Shown: in pieces, positions 34,870 through 43,262 of the stretch
Numbering within the stretch: the first letter of the stretch is position 1
Layout: each line of letters begins with the position of its first letter
Source of the DNA: Thermoplasmatales archaeon
GTDB taxonomy: Archaea > Thermoplasmatota > Thermoplasmata > Methanomassiliicoccales > Methanomethylophilaceae
Direction of reading: 5' to 3'
NCBI GenBank assembly: GCA_012520845.1
Contig: JAAYNL010000025.1
Location: forward strand, 1 to 44,551
Length of the DNA: 44,551 nt
Made by a program: the position numbers and the translations under genes
Notes under the pieces: model-generated
The model's input: the letters and a program-made list of their open reading frames with translations, nothing else
Databases searched by the model: none
Told to the model about the DNA's origin: nothing

Positions 34870-35680
34870 GGTCGGCTTCGCCAAGAGGGCGGGGGAAAGG
34901 CTGGCCGCCATCCGGGCTTCTTTCGAGCAGCAGGCGATAGATTTCGTGCACGACCCCCAATGGATAATACCGGGCATAGTGGCGCCTTTCCTGTTCACCC
35001 TGGTGATGCTGATGATACAGCAGGATTCCGACGGCCCCCTCGTCCTCAGGGCGATACTCGGCGGCGGCGTGCTGGGTATGTGGGGAAATACCATTTTCAA
35101 ATCCTCCGAGAGCATAATGTACGACAGGCGCAACGGCACCCTGGAGCCAATCATGGCCGCCCTGGCCGGGTTGAACGACGTCATCATCGGCAGGTCCCTT
35201 TGGAACGCCCTCGTCGGCATGCTCAACGGCCTGCTCGTCCTGGTTGTGGCGGAATCCATGTTCGACGCAAACGTCAGGATCGCCGACCCGCCGCTGTTTC
35301 TGGTCTGCCTACTGCTGACCCTGCTCTCCCTCGCGGCCGTCGGCATGCTTTTCTCCGCACTGTTCGTCTACACCAGGAGGGGGCACATGCTGTCCTCGAT
35401 GCTCGAGTACCCGATATACGTGTTGAGCGGCGCCCTGGTCCCCGTCATGCTCCTGCCGGAGGCGGCGAGGTACGCTTCCTTTCTCCTCGCGCCGTCCTGG
35501 GGGGTCGATGCCATGAACATGGCGGCCGACGTCACATATACCCACTCCATCACGGGCGGCGTGTTCATCAACCTGGCGATGCTCGCCATCCTCGCGGTGT
35601 CGTATTATTTCATAGCGACCGCTCTGCTTATCAAAATCGAGCGGGACATCAGAAGGGACGGGACGGCGGTGAGGTTTTGA
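34865..35680 (+). CDS. ABC-2 type exporter permease, first subunit
   Basis: About 271 residues if read from ATT 34865, or 244 from GTG 34946. Six hydrophobic segments follow a short cytosolic N-terminus. IRASFEQQAIDFVHDPQWI, upstream of GTG 34946, lines up with VRASF and its surroundings in the second permease, which starts 17 residues before that point. The real start is therefore probably earlier than 34946. No ATG, GTG or TTG is in frame there; ATT 34865 overlaps the stop of the ATPase gene and follows a G-rich stretch, so a non-standard start is suspected. The substrate is unknown. The gene overlaps the second permease by 4 nt. Confidence 0.8.
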   Translation: MKVGFAKRAGERLAAIRASFEQQAIDFVHDPQWIIPGIVAPFLFTLVMLMIQQDSDGPLVLRAILGGGVLGMWGNTIFKSSESIMYDRRNGTLEPIMAALAGLNDVIIGRSLWNALVGMLNGLLVLVVAESMFDANVRIADPPLFLVCLLLTLLSLAAVGMLFSALFVYTRRGHMLSSMLEYPIYVLSGALVPVMLLPEAARYASFLLAPSWGVDAMNMAADVTYTHSITGGVFINLAMLAILAVSYYFIATALLIKIERDIRRDGTAVRF

Positions 35681-36501
35681 AGAGGTTCCGTCTGCGTTTC
35701 GTCAGCAGGGACACCTTCGCCCGCAACGTGAGGGCGTCCTTTTCCCTTTCCGTGAGGAACACCTTCGAGACGACGCCCAAATGGATGTGGATCGCCCACA
35801 TCCTGCTGACGTCGTTCTTCTCGATGCTCATGTTCGCCCTGATCGCGAGTTACGTCGGGAACCCGGAGGTCACCGTCCCATACGTCGTCATCGGGAACGC
35901 CGTCCAGACCGTTTCCTTCACGACGTTGAGGTCGATAGCCGAGATACCGAACAGGGAGAAGCACACGGGAACGCTGCCGCCTCTGATGGCCGCCCCCTCG
36001 AACCTTTTCGAGGTTTTCTTCGGAATGGCGCTGTTCAACATCTTCGCCGGCCTGGTGTCCGCCACCGCCGGCCTGATGTACGCCGTACTCGTCTTCGGGG
36101 TGGATTTCTCCGCGGCGAACGTCCCCCTTCTCGCGCTGATCATCGTCATGACGTCCATGTCGATGACGGGCCTGGGCATGACAATCGGGGGCGTCGGCCT
36201 CCATCTGAGGACCGCCACCATACTGTCCAACATCACGTCCTACGTCGGGATCGTCCTGTGCGGCGTGAACTTCCCCGTGTCGTACCTGCCCCAGTGGGCC
36301 CAGGCACTGTCCGCCACCCACCCGCTGACCTATGCCGTGGCGGCGACCAGGGGCGCCGTGGGGGGGATGTCCCTGGCGGAACTGTGGGTACCGGTGTCGA
36401 TAATGGCTTTCCTGGGACTCTTCTTCCTGTTGTTCTCCATGCTCTTTTTCAAGTATTTCGAGGAAAAATCCAAGAAACAGGGAACGTTGGAGCTGTTCTG
36501 A
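35677..36501 (+). CDS. ABC-2 type exporter permease, second subunit
   Basis: 274 residues with six predicted membrane segments. The short basic N-terminus (MKRFRLRFVSRDTFARNVRA) is followed by ETTPKWMWIAHILLTSF at the first helix. NREKHTGTLPPLMAAP is the amphipathic coupling region typical of ABC-2 permeases. It starts at TTG 35677 overlapping the stop of the first permease (TTGA). It forms a heterodimeric exporter with the previous two genes. The substrate cannot be deduced; proximity to cobD is probably coincidental because it is read from the opposite strand. Confidence 0.88.
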   Translation: MKRFRLRFVSRDTFARNVRASFSLSVRNTFETTPKWMWIAHILLTSFFSMLMFALIASYVGNPEVTVPYVVIGNAVQTVSFTTLRSIAEIPNREKHTGTLPPLMAAPSNLFEVFFGMALFNIFAGLVSATAGLMYAVLVFGVDFSAANVPLLALIIVMTSMSMTGLGMTIGGVGLHLRTATILSNITSYVGIVLCGVNFPVSYLPQWAQALSATHPLTYAVAATRGAVGGMSLAELWVPVSIMAFLGLFFLLFSMLFFKYFEEKSKKQGTLELF

Positions 36502-36512
36502 CCTGCGCCACC

Positions 36513-36520
36513 GTTTTTAA
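36513..36520 (+). promoter_or_regulatory. TATA box of the dCTP deaminase/dUTPase-family gene
   Basis: GTTTTTAA is centred about 25 nt before ATG 36542, a leaderless arrangement. Confidence 0.45.
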
Positions 36521-36541
36521 TGTGGGCGGGCATGCCGTGCC

Positions 36542-37027
36542 ATGAGCGTCCTGTCCGACGACGACATCATGGAGGGGTTGATGACCGGTTACCTCGGCAT
36601 ATCGAACTTCGACGAGGCCGGGTTGACCCCCAACGGTTACGACCTCAGGGTGTCCGAGGTTAAGCTCGCCGGATCCGACGACGTTGTGAGGAAAGGCGTT
36701 GCAACCATACCGCCGAGGACGCTGTTCTACGTCTCGACGGTGGAGAGGGTGAGGTTGCCCGAGGACCTCACGGCCCAGCTCTGGATGAGGACAACTTGGA
36801 TCCGCCGCGGCATCATGGCAACCTTCGGAAAGGTGGATGCCGGTTTCAGAGGCACCCTCACCGTCGGCGCCTACAATGCCTCCGACAAACCCGTCGAGCT
36901 GCCGATCGGCGAGCGTTTCTGCCAAATCGTGTTCGAGACGATGGCCGGTTCAGCCGTCAGGGGATATGCGGAGAGAAGCGGCAATTATCAGGGACAGGAG
37001 GGCATCACCCTCGACCCTAAGGGATGA
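36542..37027 (+). CDS. dCTP deaminase/dUTPase-family protein lacking the deaminase glutamate
   Basis: 161 residues. The N-terminus MSVLSDDDIMEGL, NGYDLRVSEV and the core MRTTWIRRGIMATFGKVDAG then FRGTLTV place it in the trimeric dCTP deaminase/dUTPase family. In dCTP deaminases the catalytic Glu is in a T-L-E motif after the D-x-G-F-x-G signature; here that position is Gly109 (LTVGAYN). The Asp of the dUTPase motif is kept (VDAGFRG, Asp99). I infer a dUTP pyrophosphatase without deaminase function, so no dcd symbol is given. The gene ends directly at the convergent trm5 stop. Confidence 0.75.
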   Translation: MSVLSDDDIMEGLMTGYLGISNFDEAGLTPNGYDLRVSEVKLAGSDDVVRKGVATIPPRTLFYVSTVERVRLPEDLTAQLWMRTTWIRRGIMATFGKVDAGFRGTLTVGAYNASDKPVELPIGERFCQIVFETMAGSAVRGYAERSGNYQGQEGITLDPKG

Positions 37028-38014
37028 TCATTCCCTGACCAGGTCGACGGAATGCACGCTGCTGTTCGGCGAATACGTCTTCATCTCCGACAGGGATGAG
37101 ACGCGCGCCGGGATTCCGGCGGCGGCGAGGGCGGCGGCAACGGTTTCACCCGCCTCGTCAACGCCTGAGACGAAATACGTGTGCAGCGTGCCGCCGACTT
37201 TCAGTTTGGAAAGACCCAGACCAAGGAATTGAAAGGAATTGTGCGGTATGTTCATAACGACCCTGTCGGCTTGGGGCAACCCTTTCGCCACTTCCGCGGC
37301 GTCGCCCTCCAACACGGTTATCGCGTCTCCGAACCGGTTCATGGCCACGTTTTCCCTGGCGTAGGCCACAGCCGTCGGGTTCAGGTCCACGGCGTAGACG
37401 GCGGAGGGGCTGGCGAGTTTGCAGATGACCAGGGGCAGCGGCGCGACGCCAGCGAACAGGTCGATGACCGTCTCGCCGTCCCGCACGAGCGATGCAATCC
37501 TTGCCCGTTCCGTCGCCAGCCTTGGGTTGAAGTACACCTTCCCCGGGTCGGTTTTGATTCTCACGCCGGATTCGCGATGCACGGTCTCCGATCCGCCGCC
37601 GCCAGCGATCTCGACCAACTCCCTGATTCTGAGATCGCCCTTCACGCCCATGTCGCGATACACCGCCCTGATGCGCCCGTTCACTGCAATCATGGCTTCC
37701 CCGATGTCCTCGGCCAGGTGGGCAACGGCATCGTCTATCCTGACGATCGCCACGTCCCCGACGACGTCGAACGAATGGGGCAAATCCCCCCTTATCGGTT
37801 CCGGGAACATCGTCCTGAAATCCGTTTTCTTCCTTTTGACGGCGGGGGCGTCCACGAAGACCTCCTCGTACGGCATCCGCCCCTCCAGGACCGGGATGCA
37901 CAGGAAATCCCCGTCGCGGACGATGGAATGGTCGATGTCCAGTAACCCTTCCGAGGCAAGGAAGCCCCTGGCCTCCTCGCCCCTTTCCTTGGGCACCCTG
38001 GCGCAACGGACCAT
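37028..38014 (-). CDS. tRNA (guanine37-N1)-methyltransferase, Trm5 family
   Basis: 328 residues from ATG 38014. It methylates G37 next to the anticodon, or is a related wyosine-pathway enzyme. The family features are the N-terminal VRCARVPKERGEEARGFL, then YFNPRLATERARIA, the SAM-binding VIDLFAGVAPLPLVI, VDLNPTAVAYARENVAMNRF and the catalytic-site RVVMNIPHNSFQFL. The SAM loop has AGVAP where AGVGP is usual. The longer start at 38068 is less likely: known members begin at the VRCARVP equivalent, and a TATA box lies 27 nt before 38014. Confidence 0.88.
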   Translation of the reverse strand: MVRCARVPKERGEEARGFLASEGLLDIDHSIVRDGDFLCIPVLEGRMPYEEVFVDAPAVKRKKTDFRTMFPEPIRGDLPHSFDVVGDVAIVRIDDAVAHLAEDIGEAMIAVNGRIRAVYRDMGVKGDLRIRELVEIAGGGGSETVHRESGVRIKTDPGKVYFNPRLATERARIASLVRDGETVIDLFAGVAPLPLVICKLASPSAVYAVDLNPTAVAYARENVAMNRFGDAITVLEGDAAEVAKGLPQADRVVMNIPHNSFQFLGLGLSKLKVGGTLHTYFVSGVDEAGETVAAALAAAGIPARVSSLSEMKTYSPNSSVHSVDLVRE

Positions 38015-38037
38015 GGACCCCTCATCGGGGGCGGACC

Positions 38038-38044
38038 GTATAAC
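38038..38044 (-). promoter_or_regulatory. TATA box of trm5
   Basis: Read on the minus strand this is GTTATAC, about 27 nt before ATG 38014. It selects that start over the one at 38068. Confidence 0.45.
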
Positions 38045-38064
38045 CCAATCGGGTCTTGTGGCAA

Positions 38065-38934
38065 TCATTCCTCGTAGTAATAGGAATAATCGATGCCCTT
38101 CATGAAAACCTCGCGACTGTCCACTTCATCGGTGAGTGCCTGTTTCAACAGGTTTTTGATGGATGCCGAATCGACGACGCTCTTTTCCATGGCCGCGAGG
38201 TATTCCTTTTTCCCGATCCTGCTCCAGTCAACGCAAACACCCAGGTTTTTTTTGAACATCAGGTCCAGCCAAATACGGGTACTCCTTCCATTCCCTTCCA
38301 GGAAAGGATGCGCCACATTCATTTCGACGTATTTTTCGACGATTTCGTTGAAGGTGGCTTCCGGCATCCTTTCAATACGTTCAAGCGTTTTCGGCAGGAA
38401 CCGTGCGGAGGCGAATCTGAATCCCCCTTTGGAAATGTCGACAGAACGGATTTCTCCCGCGAATTCGTAAAGGCCGCCGAAAATGTACGCATGGATCTGT
38501 CGCAGACCCTTTACCGTTCTTATTTCTATCGTTTCGAGCATCGTGCTTTCGAAAAGAGCGTAAGCCTTCGTCTTGCTTTTTCCATCCAGCGTTTCGTCAC
38601 TGTTCGTGAACCATTCCATGAAGCGGTTTGCCTGTTTGCTTGGGAAGTTCCTTGCCAATTCGATGATGCCCTCGTGATCGAGTACGTTCGCCAGGCGTTT
38701 TTTTCCGTCAGGCGCCGTGAATTTGAACTGGGTAGTGACACTACCCAGTTGATTTCCTTCCCGTTTCAATTTGGACTTAAGGTATTTCCAGTAATTCCTG
38801 TTTTTTTCATAATCGTCCACGCCGCGTAAGGCGCCGACGACATCAAGAACGGAGAACCACCATTTCGAATTCCCGTCGTCCCATACGGCGCGAATCTCCC
38901 TGTCATCGAAAAACCGCACCGATACCTTATTCAT
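38065..38934 (-). CDS. Fic-domain protein with a Bro-N-like N-terminal domain
   Basis: 289 residues. Residues 1-115 resemble the Bro-N domain of phage antirepressors (WWFSVLDVVGALRGVDDYEK, GIIELARNFPSK). Residues 120-289 are a Fic domain: GGLYEFAGEIRSVDISKGGF and the catalytic loop HPFLEGNGRSTR near residue 209, matching the H-P-F-x-x-G-N-G-R consensus, so the enzyme should be active in AMPylation or a related transfer. A possible but imperfect inhibitory motif (STMLET) lies before the core. Fic proteins often act as toxins or modify translation or topoisomerase targets. No separate antitoxin gene is next to it. ATG 38934 is chosen because the Bro-N similarity starts there. It is an accessory gene by content. 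Confidence 0.85.
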   Translation of the reverse strand: MNKVSVRFFDDREIRAVWDDGNSKWWFSVLDVVGALRGVDDYEKNRNYWKYLKSKLKREGNQLGSVTTQFKFTAPDGKKRLANVLDHEGIIELARNFPSKQANRFMEWFTNSDETLDGKSKTKAYALFESTMLETIEIRTVKGLRQIHAYIFGGLYEFAGEIRSVDISKGGFRFASARFLPKTLERIERMPEATFNEIVEKYVEMNVAHPFLEGNGRSTRIWLDLMFKKNLGVCVDWSRIGKKEYLAAMEKSVVDSASIKNLLKQALTDEVDSREVFMKGIDYSYYYEE

Positions 38935-39126
38935 GAAGACCCCTTGGAAGCGATTGGCAACATGCCCGTATGGCCGTCCCGCCACATATCCCGTTGGGCA
39001 GGATTATTTTGCCTGGGACATCACGTTCGGCGGTATGCGGCAACATGGTTTCCAAAGTATATGATTATTCTCAATGGGTCGTGGAACCGTTTCGGAGACG
39101 GATGAAAACGGCTCGCTCCCGAAAAG

Positions 39127-39133
39127 GTATTTA
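39127..39133 (+). promoter_or_regulatory. TATA box of dphB
   Basis: GTATTTA is centred about 24 nt before ATG 39155, implying a leaderless transcript and ruling out the in-frame ATG at 39074. Confidence 0.45.
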
Positions 39134-39154
39134 CCGCCCGCCCCATGCCGTGCC

Positions 39155-39949
39155 ATGGCCAAAGGATTGGTATTCGTCGGGCTCGGCCTTTCGGGCATCG
39201 GCGGCATGACTGTGGACGGCCTCGAAGCCCTCAGGGCCTGCGACCGCATATACGCCGAGTTCTACACATCTAAACTCATCGACACCGACCTTTCGGAATT
39301 GGCCGAGGCGATCGGCAAGGAGCTGACCCCGGTCACCAGGGAGCAGGTGGAGGAGGGCCGTTTCATCGTTCTGGAGGCCAAGAAGTCCAGGGTGGGCTTC
39401 GTCGCCGCCGGGGACACCATGGCCGCCACCACCCACCTGGACCTTAGGATACAGGCCGCGGAGGAGGGGGTGCCGATCGAGATCCACCACGGGATATCCG
39501 TGTTCTCCGCCGTGCCGTCCGCACTGGGGCTGCAGCCCTACAAATTCGGGAGGACCGTCACGCTGCCCTTCCTGGAGGACGGCTACCACCCCAGGTCGCC
39601 CTACGACAACATCCTCGAGAACAAGCTCCGCGGCCTCCATTCCATGGTCCTGCTGGACATAAGGGAGGACGAGTCCAGGTACATGACCGCCAAACAGGCG
39701 TTGGAATGGCTGTTCGAGGGGGAGGTCAAATGGCAGGGCGGGCTCATCAACGACGACACCCTCGTGTGCGTGGCGTCCAACGTCGGGTCCCGGTCGGAGA
39801 GGCTGACCGCGGGTTACGCCGGGGAGATGCTCAAGAGGAGGGACCTGGGGGACCCCCTCAGCACGCTGGTGCTGCCCGGCACCCTCCATTTCATGGAGGC
39901 CTACTCCCTGGTCACCTTCGCGGGGGCCCCCGAGGAACTGATAGACTGA
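39155..39949 (+). CDS. dphB: Diphthine synthase
   Basis: 264 residues. It methylates the diphthamide precursor on translation elongation factor 2 using SAM, an archaeal and eukaryotic modification. The precorrin-methylase-like fold is seen in LVFVGLGLSGIGGMTVDGLE, AAGDTMAATTHLDLRIQAAE, PIEIHHGISVFSAVPSALGL and SMVLLDIREDESRYMTAKQA. Length and motifs are normal. It converges on the DRTGG gene with adjacent stop codons. It is a marker of archaeal origin. Confidence 0.95.
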   Translation: MAKGLVFVGLGLSGIGGMTVDGLEALRACDRIYAEFYTSKLIDTDLSELAEAIGKELTPVTREQVEEGRFIVLEAKKSRVGFVAAGDTMAATTHLDLRIQAAEEGVPIEIHHGISVFSAVPSALGLQPYKFGRTVTLPFLEDGYHPRSPYDNILENKLRGLHSMVLLDIREDESRYMTAKQALEWLFEGEVKWQGGLINDDTLVCVASNVGSRSERLTAGYAGEMLKRRDLGDPLSTLVLPGTLHFMEAYSLVTFAGAPEELID

Positions 39950-40945
39950 TCACCAGATCTTTTCCAGGTCCAGGCCCTTCCTGACGCCCTTGGTGATGAG
40001 GTCGATCTTCTCCTTGTCGTCCGGGTTTATCCTGGCTATCAGGTGTTCCAGGGTCTCCACGACGGCGAGGGTGTTGTCGTCCGTCATTATGATCGGCACG
40101 TCGATCTCGTTGGCCCGGGACGTGACCATGCGGGACGGCATTATCCCGCCGGTGACCACGATGCACGAGGTGTTGGTGGAAAGGGCCGCAAGCATGATCT
40201 CGGTGCGGTCCCCGCCGGTTATGACGGCCTTGCACTTGGAGCGCCTCATGTAGCGCACGGCGACCTGGGGCGACATCGCGCCCACGATGACTTCCTCGAC
40301 CAGCCTGTTCAGACCTTTCTCCCCGGCGACCACCTTCGATTTTATCGCCTCGGTTATCTCGTGGACGTGGAACGTCCTGAGCTCGGGTATGACGGGTATG
40401 CCCCCGATCACGTTGATCCCTTTCGACTCCAGGAACCTGATTTCCTTGTCGCCGGTGCATCTGTTGAGTACAACGCCCTTCAGCTCGATGCCCCTGGCCT
40501 CGCACATGGATTTGAAGAGGAAGACGGCGTCGAGGGACTGGTGGTCCGTGGAGGAGACGAGTATTATCGGTACGTCCATGGCCTCGGCTATGTCCAGGTG
40601 CGACACGCCGTGGGAGAAGCCGTTGGCGAAATCCCTGCTTCCCTCGATGATGACGAAATCCCTGTCGCCCTCGATTGCCCTGTAGCCGGCGACGATGTCG
40701 TCGATGGTCATCGGCGAGTATATGTCGTAGACGAAGGGCGAGAGCTTCTCGCCGTCGTGCAGGTCCAGCACGGACGCCATGAGGACGGCGTCCTGGTCCA
40801 TGTGCTTGCCGTCTATCTTGACAAGGCTTTCCCTGAACGGCTTGTAGAACCCGACGGAGCCGGGGTAGTTCATCGCGAGACCCAGCGACAAAACGGATTT
40901 GCCGGACCTCGTGCCGACGGATGCAAGGTAAACTTTGTTTGTCAT
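39950..40945 (-). CDS. BioD-like P-loop / DRTGG-domain protein (phosphotransacetylase-type regulatory part)
   Basis: 331 residues from ATG 40945. Residues 1-205 form a dethiobiotin-synthetase-like P-loop domain (YLASVGTRSGKSVLSLGLAM, IIEGSRDFANGFSHG, VVLNRCTG). Residues 210-331 are a DRTGG domain (AVITGGDRTEIMLAALST). This is the N-terminal half of bacterial phosphotransacetylase without its catalytic PTA domain. The ATG overlaps the stop of the ADP-forming acetyl-CoA synthetase gene (ATGA), so a role in sensing or controlling acetyl-CoA/acetate metabolism is inferred. DRTGG domains are thought to bind nucleotides. No enzyme activity can be assigned. Confidence 0.85.
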   Translation of the reverse strand: MTNKVYLASVGTRSGKSVLSLGLAMNYPGSVGFYKPFRESLVKIDGKHMDQDAVLMASVLDLHDGEKLSPFVYDIYSPMTIDDIVAGYRAIEGDRDFVIIEGSRDFANGFSHGVSHLDIAEAMDVPIILVSSTDHQSLDAVFLFKSMCEARGIELKGVVLNRCTGDKEIRFLESKGINVIGGIPVIPELRTFHVHEITEAIKSKVVAGEKGLNRLVEEVIVGAMSPQVAVRYMRRSKCKAVITGGDRTEIMLAALSTNTSCIVVTGGIMPSRMVTSRANEIDVPIIMTDDNTLAVVETLEHLIARINPDDKEKIDLITKGVRKGLDLEKIW

Positions 40946-43032
40946 TTCCACCTCAATGTGAGCAGGGCGTCCACCGCCATGCTGCCTTCGTTCCTTTTTC
41001 CGACCATGACCGGATTGATTTCAAGTTCATATATCTCTTCGTTCTCCTCGGCTATCTTGGCCACTTTCAGTATGACGTCCTCGAGCGAGGAAAGGTCCGC
41101 GGGCTCCTTGCCACGGGCCCCGGAGAGCATGCGGTACGCCTTGGTGGACATCACCAGGTCGTCGAGGGATTCCCTGTCCAGCGGGAGCAGCGCCTGGGAT
41201 ATCTCCCCTAGGATCTCCACGTAGATGCCGCCCAGGCCGAAGGAAATCACGGGCCCGAACTGATCGTCCCTCACGAACGAGAGGATGACCTCCTGCCCCT
41301 TGGCCATCTGCTGCACCGACACCCCGTCTATCTTGGCGTGGGGCACCGCGGTGCGGCATCTGTTCATGATGTCCTCGAAGGCCCTCTCGACGCCGTCGGC
41401 GTCTCCGATGTTGACTATTACCCCGCCCACGTCGGTCTTGTGCTGTATGTCCGCCGACTGCACCTTCAGCACCACCGGGTAGCCGATGCGGTCGGCGACG
41501 GAGACCGCCTCGGACGGTGTTTCGGCGAAACCCTCCGCCGGGACGGGGATGCCGTATGCGGAGAGGATTTCCTTCCCTTCGTCCTCGGCAAGCGCGAGCC
41601 TGCCCTCGCCCCTGGCCCGGGCGATGACCTCCAGCGCCTTGGCCCGGCCCGAGACGGGGGGCATCTCGAGCGGGGTGCTGCCCCTGCCCAGGTTCCTGGC
41701 GTGGGCCCTCAGCATGCCCAGGGCGGCGACGGCCTTGTCCGGGTCCGAGAAGGTGGGGACGCCGCCGTCCCTGGCGATGGCGGAGGCGTTCTCGCTGACC
41801 TTGCCGCCCGTGAAGGAGAGCACGACGGGCACGCCGACGGTTTTAGACGTCTCGACGACGGCCCCGGCGACGGCATTCAGGTCGGCGGTGTCCAACGGGG
41901 CGGAGAGGACCACGATGCCGCCGACGGACGGGTCCTTGGCGACGATTTCCATCACCCTCGCCACGGCGTGTGGCGGGGCGTCGCCGCGGATGTCGATCGG
42001 GTTCAGCGCCGAGGCGATTGTGGGCACGTCCCTGACGATGGCTTCGATGGTGTCCTGGGAAAGCTCCGCCATGGTGACGTTGGGGTCGATGCTGCAGGCG
42101 TCGGCCGCCATGACGCCGAGGCCGCCGGCGTTGGTGACTATGGCCACGCCGTCCCGTTCCATCGGTTTGCAGAGCGAGAACACGGAAAGGGCGTCGAACA
42201 TGGAGCCCATGCTGTACACCCGGGTGATGTTCAGTTTTTTGAAGAGCGCGTTGTAGACCGAGTCGGCGCCGGCGATGGCGCCGGTGTGGGACGACGCGGC
42301 CTTGGAGCCGGCGCCGGTCCTGCCGGACTTCAGCGCGACGACCGGCTTCCCCAGGTTGCGGACGGCGTCCATGAAACGGGCCCCGTCGCCGATGCTCTCG
42401 GCGTACATCCCCACGACCTTGGTGTCCGGGTCGTCGGCGAGAAAGCGGAACAGGTCCGCCTCGCCGACGTCCATCTTGTTGCCGAGCGAGGCGAACTTGG
42501 ACAGGCCGACGCGGGAGGCCTGGGACCAATCGAGCATCGACGCGCCGACGGCTCCGGACTGGGATGTCAGGGCGATGTTGCCGGGCAGCGGGAACAGTGA
42601 GGAAAAGGTTGTGTTGAGGCCGATGTGGGCGTTCATCACCCCGAAGCAGTTCGGCCCTATGACCCTCATGCCGTGTCTTTCGGCGACGGCGGCCAGCCTT
42701 TCCTCGGCCTCCCTGCCCTCGGTGCCTTCCTCGCGGAACCCCGCGGTTATGACTATGACGCGCCCGACGCCGATGGACCCGAGCTTTTCCAGCTCCGCCT
42801 CGACGAACGGGGCCTTGATGGCGATCACGGCGAGGTCCACGTCGCCGGGGATGTCGGCGACGGAGGCGTAGGCCTTCATGTCCTGGATGGCGCCCCCCTT
42901 GGGGTTGACGGGATAGATCCCGCCCTTGAACCCGGAATCCCTGAGGTTCCTCAGAATCATCCCGCCGACCTTGGAAACGTCGTTGGAAGCGCCGATGACG
43001 GCGACGGAACCCGGGTTGAAGAAGCCCTCCAT
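40942..43032 (-). CDS. Acetate--CoA ligase (ADP-forming), fused alpha-beta subunits
   Basis: 696 residues from ATG 43032. It converts acetyl-CoA, ADP and phosphate to acetate, CoA and ATP, or runs in reverse. The alpha part (1-450) has the CoA-binding VAVIGASNDVSKVGGMILRN, the GPNCFGV motif and the phosphorylated His in SSHTGAIAGADSVY (His249). The beta ATP-grasp part (about 480-696) has YPVVLKVQSADIQHKTDVGG and the metal site ELEINPVMVG. It is a one-chain form. The DRTGG gene overlaps its end. A TATA box lies 26 nt upstream of ATG 43032, so earlier in-frame starts are rejected. Confidence 0.92.
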   Translation of the reverse strand: MEGFFNPGSVAVIGASNDVSKVGGMILRNLRDSGFKGGIYPVNPKGGAIQDMKAYASVADIPGDVDLAVIAIKAPFVEAELEKLGSIGVGRVIVITAGFREEGTEGREAEERLAAVAERHGMRVIGPNCFGVMNAHIGLNTTFSSLFPLPGNIALTSQSGAVGASMLDWSQASRVGLSKFASLGNKMDVGEADLFRFLADDPDTKVVGMYAESIGDGARFMDAVRNLGKPVVALKSGRTGAGSKAASSHTGAIAGADSVYNALFKKLNITRVYSMGSMFDALSVFSLCKPMERDGVAIVTNAGGLGVMAADACSIDPNVTMAELSQDTIEAIVRDVPTIASALNPIDIRGDAPPHAVARVMEIVAKDPSVGGIVVLSAPLDTADLNAVAGAVVETSKTVGVPVVLSFTGGKVSENASAIARDGGVPTFSDPDKAVAALGMLRAHARNLGRGSTPLEMPPVSGRAKALEVIARARGEGRLALAEDEGKEILSAYGIPVPAEGFAETPSEAVSVADRIGYPVVLKVQSADIQHKTDVGGVIVNIGDADGVERAFEDIMNRCRTAVPHAKIDGVSVQQMAKGQEVILSFVRDDQFGPVISFGLGGIYVEILGEISQALLPLDRESLDDLVMSTKAYRMLSGARGKEPADLSSLEDVILKVAKIAEENEEIYELEINPVMVGKRNEGSMAVDALLTLRWK

Positions 43033-43053
43033 CGCGTCTATATGTGTTTCCGG

Positions 43054-43061
43054 CGATAAAT
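43054..43061 (-). promoter_or_regulatory. TATA box of the acetate--CoA ligase gene
   Basis: Read on the minus strand this is AATTTATC, about 26 nt before ATG 43032. Confidence 0.45.
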
Positions 43062-43117
43062 TGGTAACCTTCTGAAGCCGACCCAACTCATACCGAGACC
43101 CATTACGGTTCCGCCGC

Positions 43118-43192
43118 CGGCGACGGCGTGGGCAACGCCGTCGCCGAACGGCTCGCGCGGTCCGGCCGGGCAGCCTTGTCGGCCGCCCGGCC
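43118..43192. repeat. Two consecutive GC-rich hairpins
   Basis: The first has perfect arms CGGCGACGGCG and CGCCGTCGCCG (43118-43146) around a 7-nt loop. The second pairs GGCCGGGC (43164-43171) with GCCCGGCC (43185-43192). They lie in the 230-bp gap between the acetate--CoA ligase start and the end of the MBG-repeat protein gene, both on the minus strand. They could be a terminator region for the MBG gene or a small structured RNA. Confidence 0.5.
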
Positions 43193-43262
43193 CACGCCGG
43201 TTCCGCGATCCGTCCGCTTACCGCACAGCGTATTATCCCGGGTTAAGGGCGGGATGTTTCCG

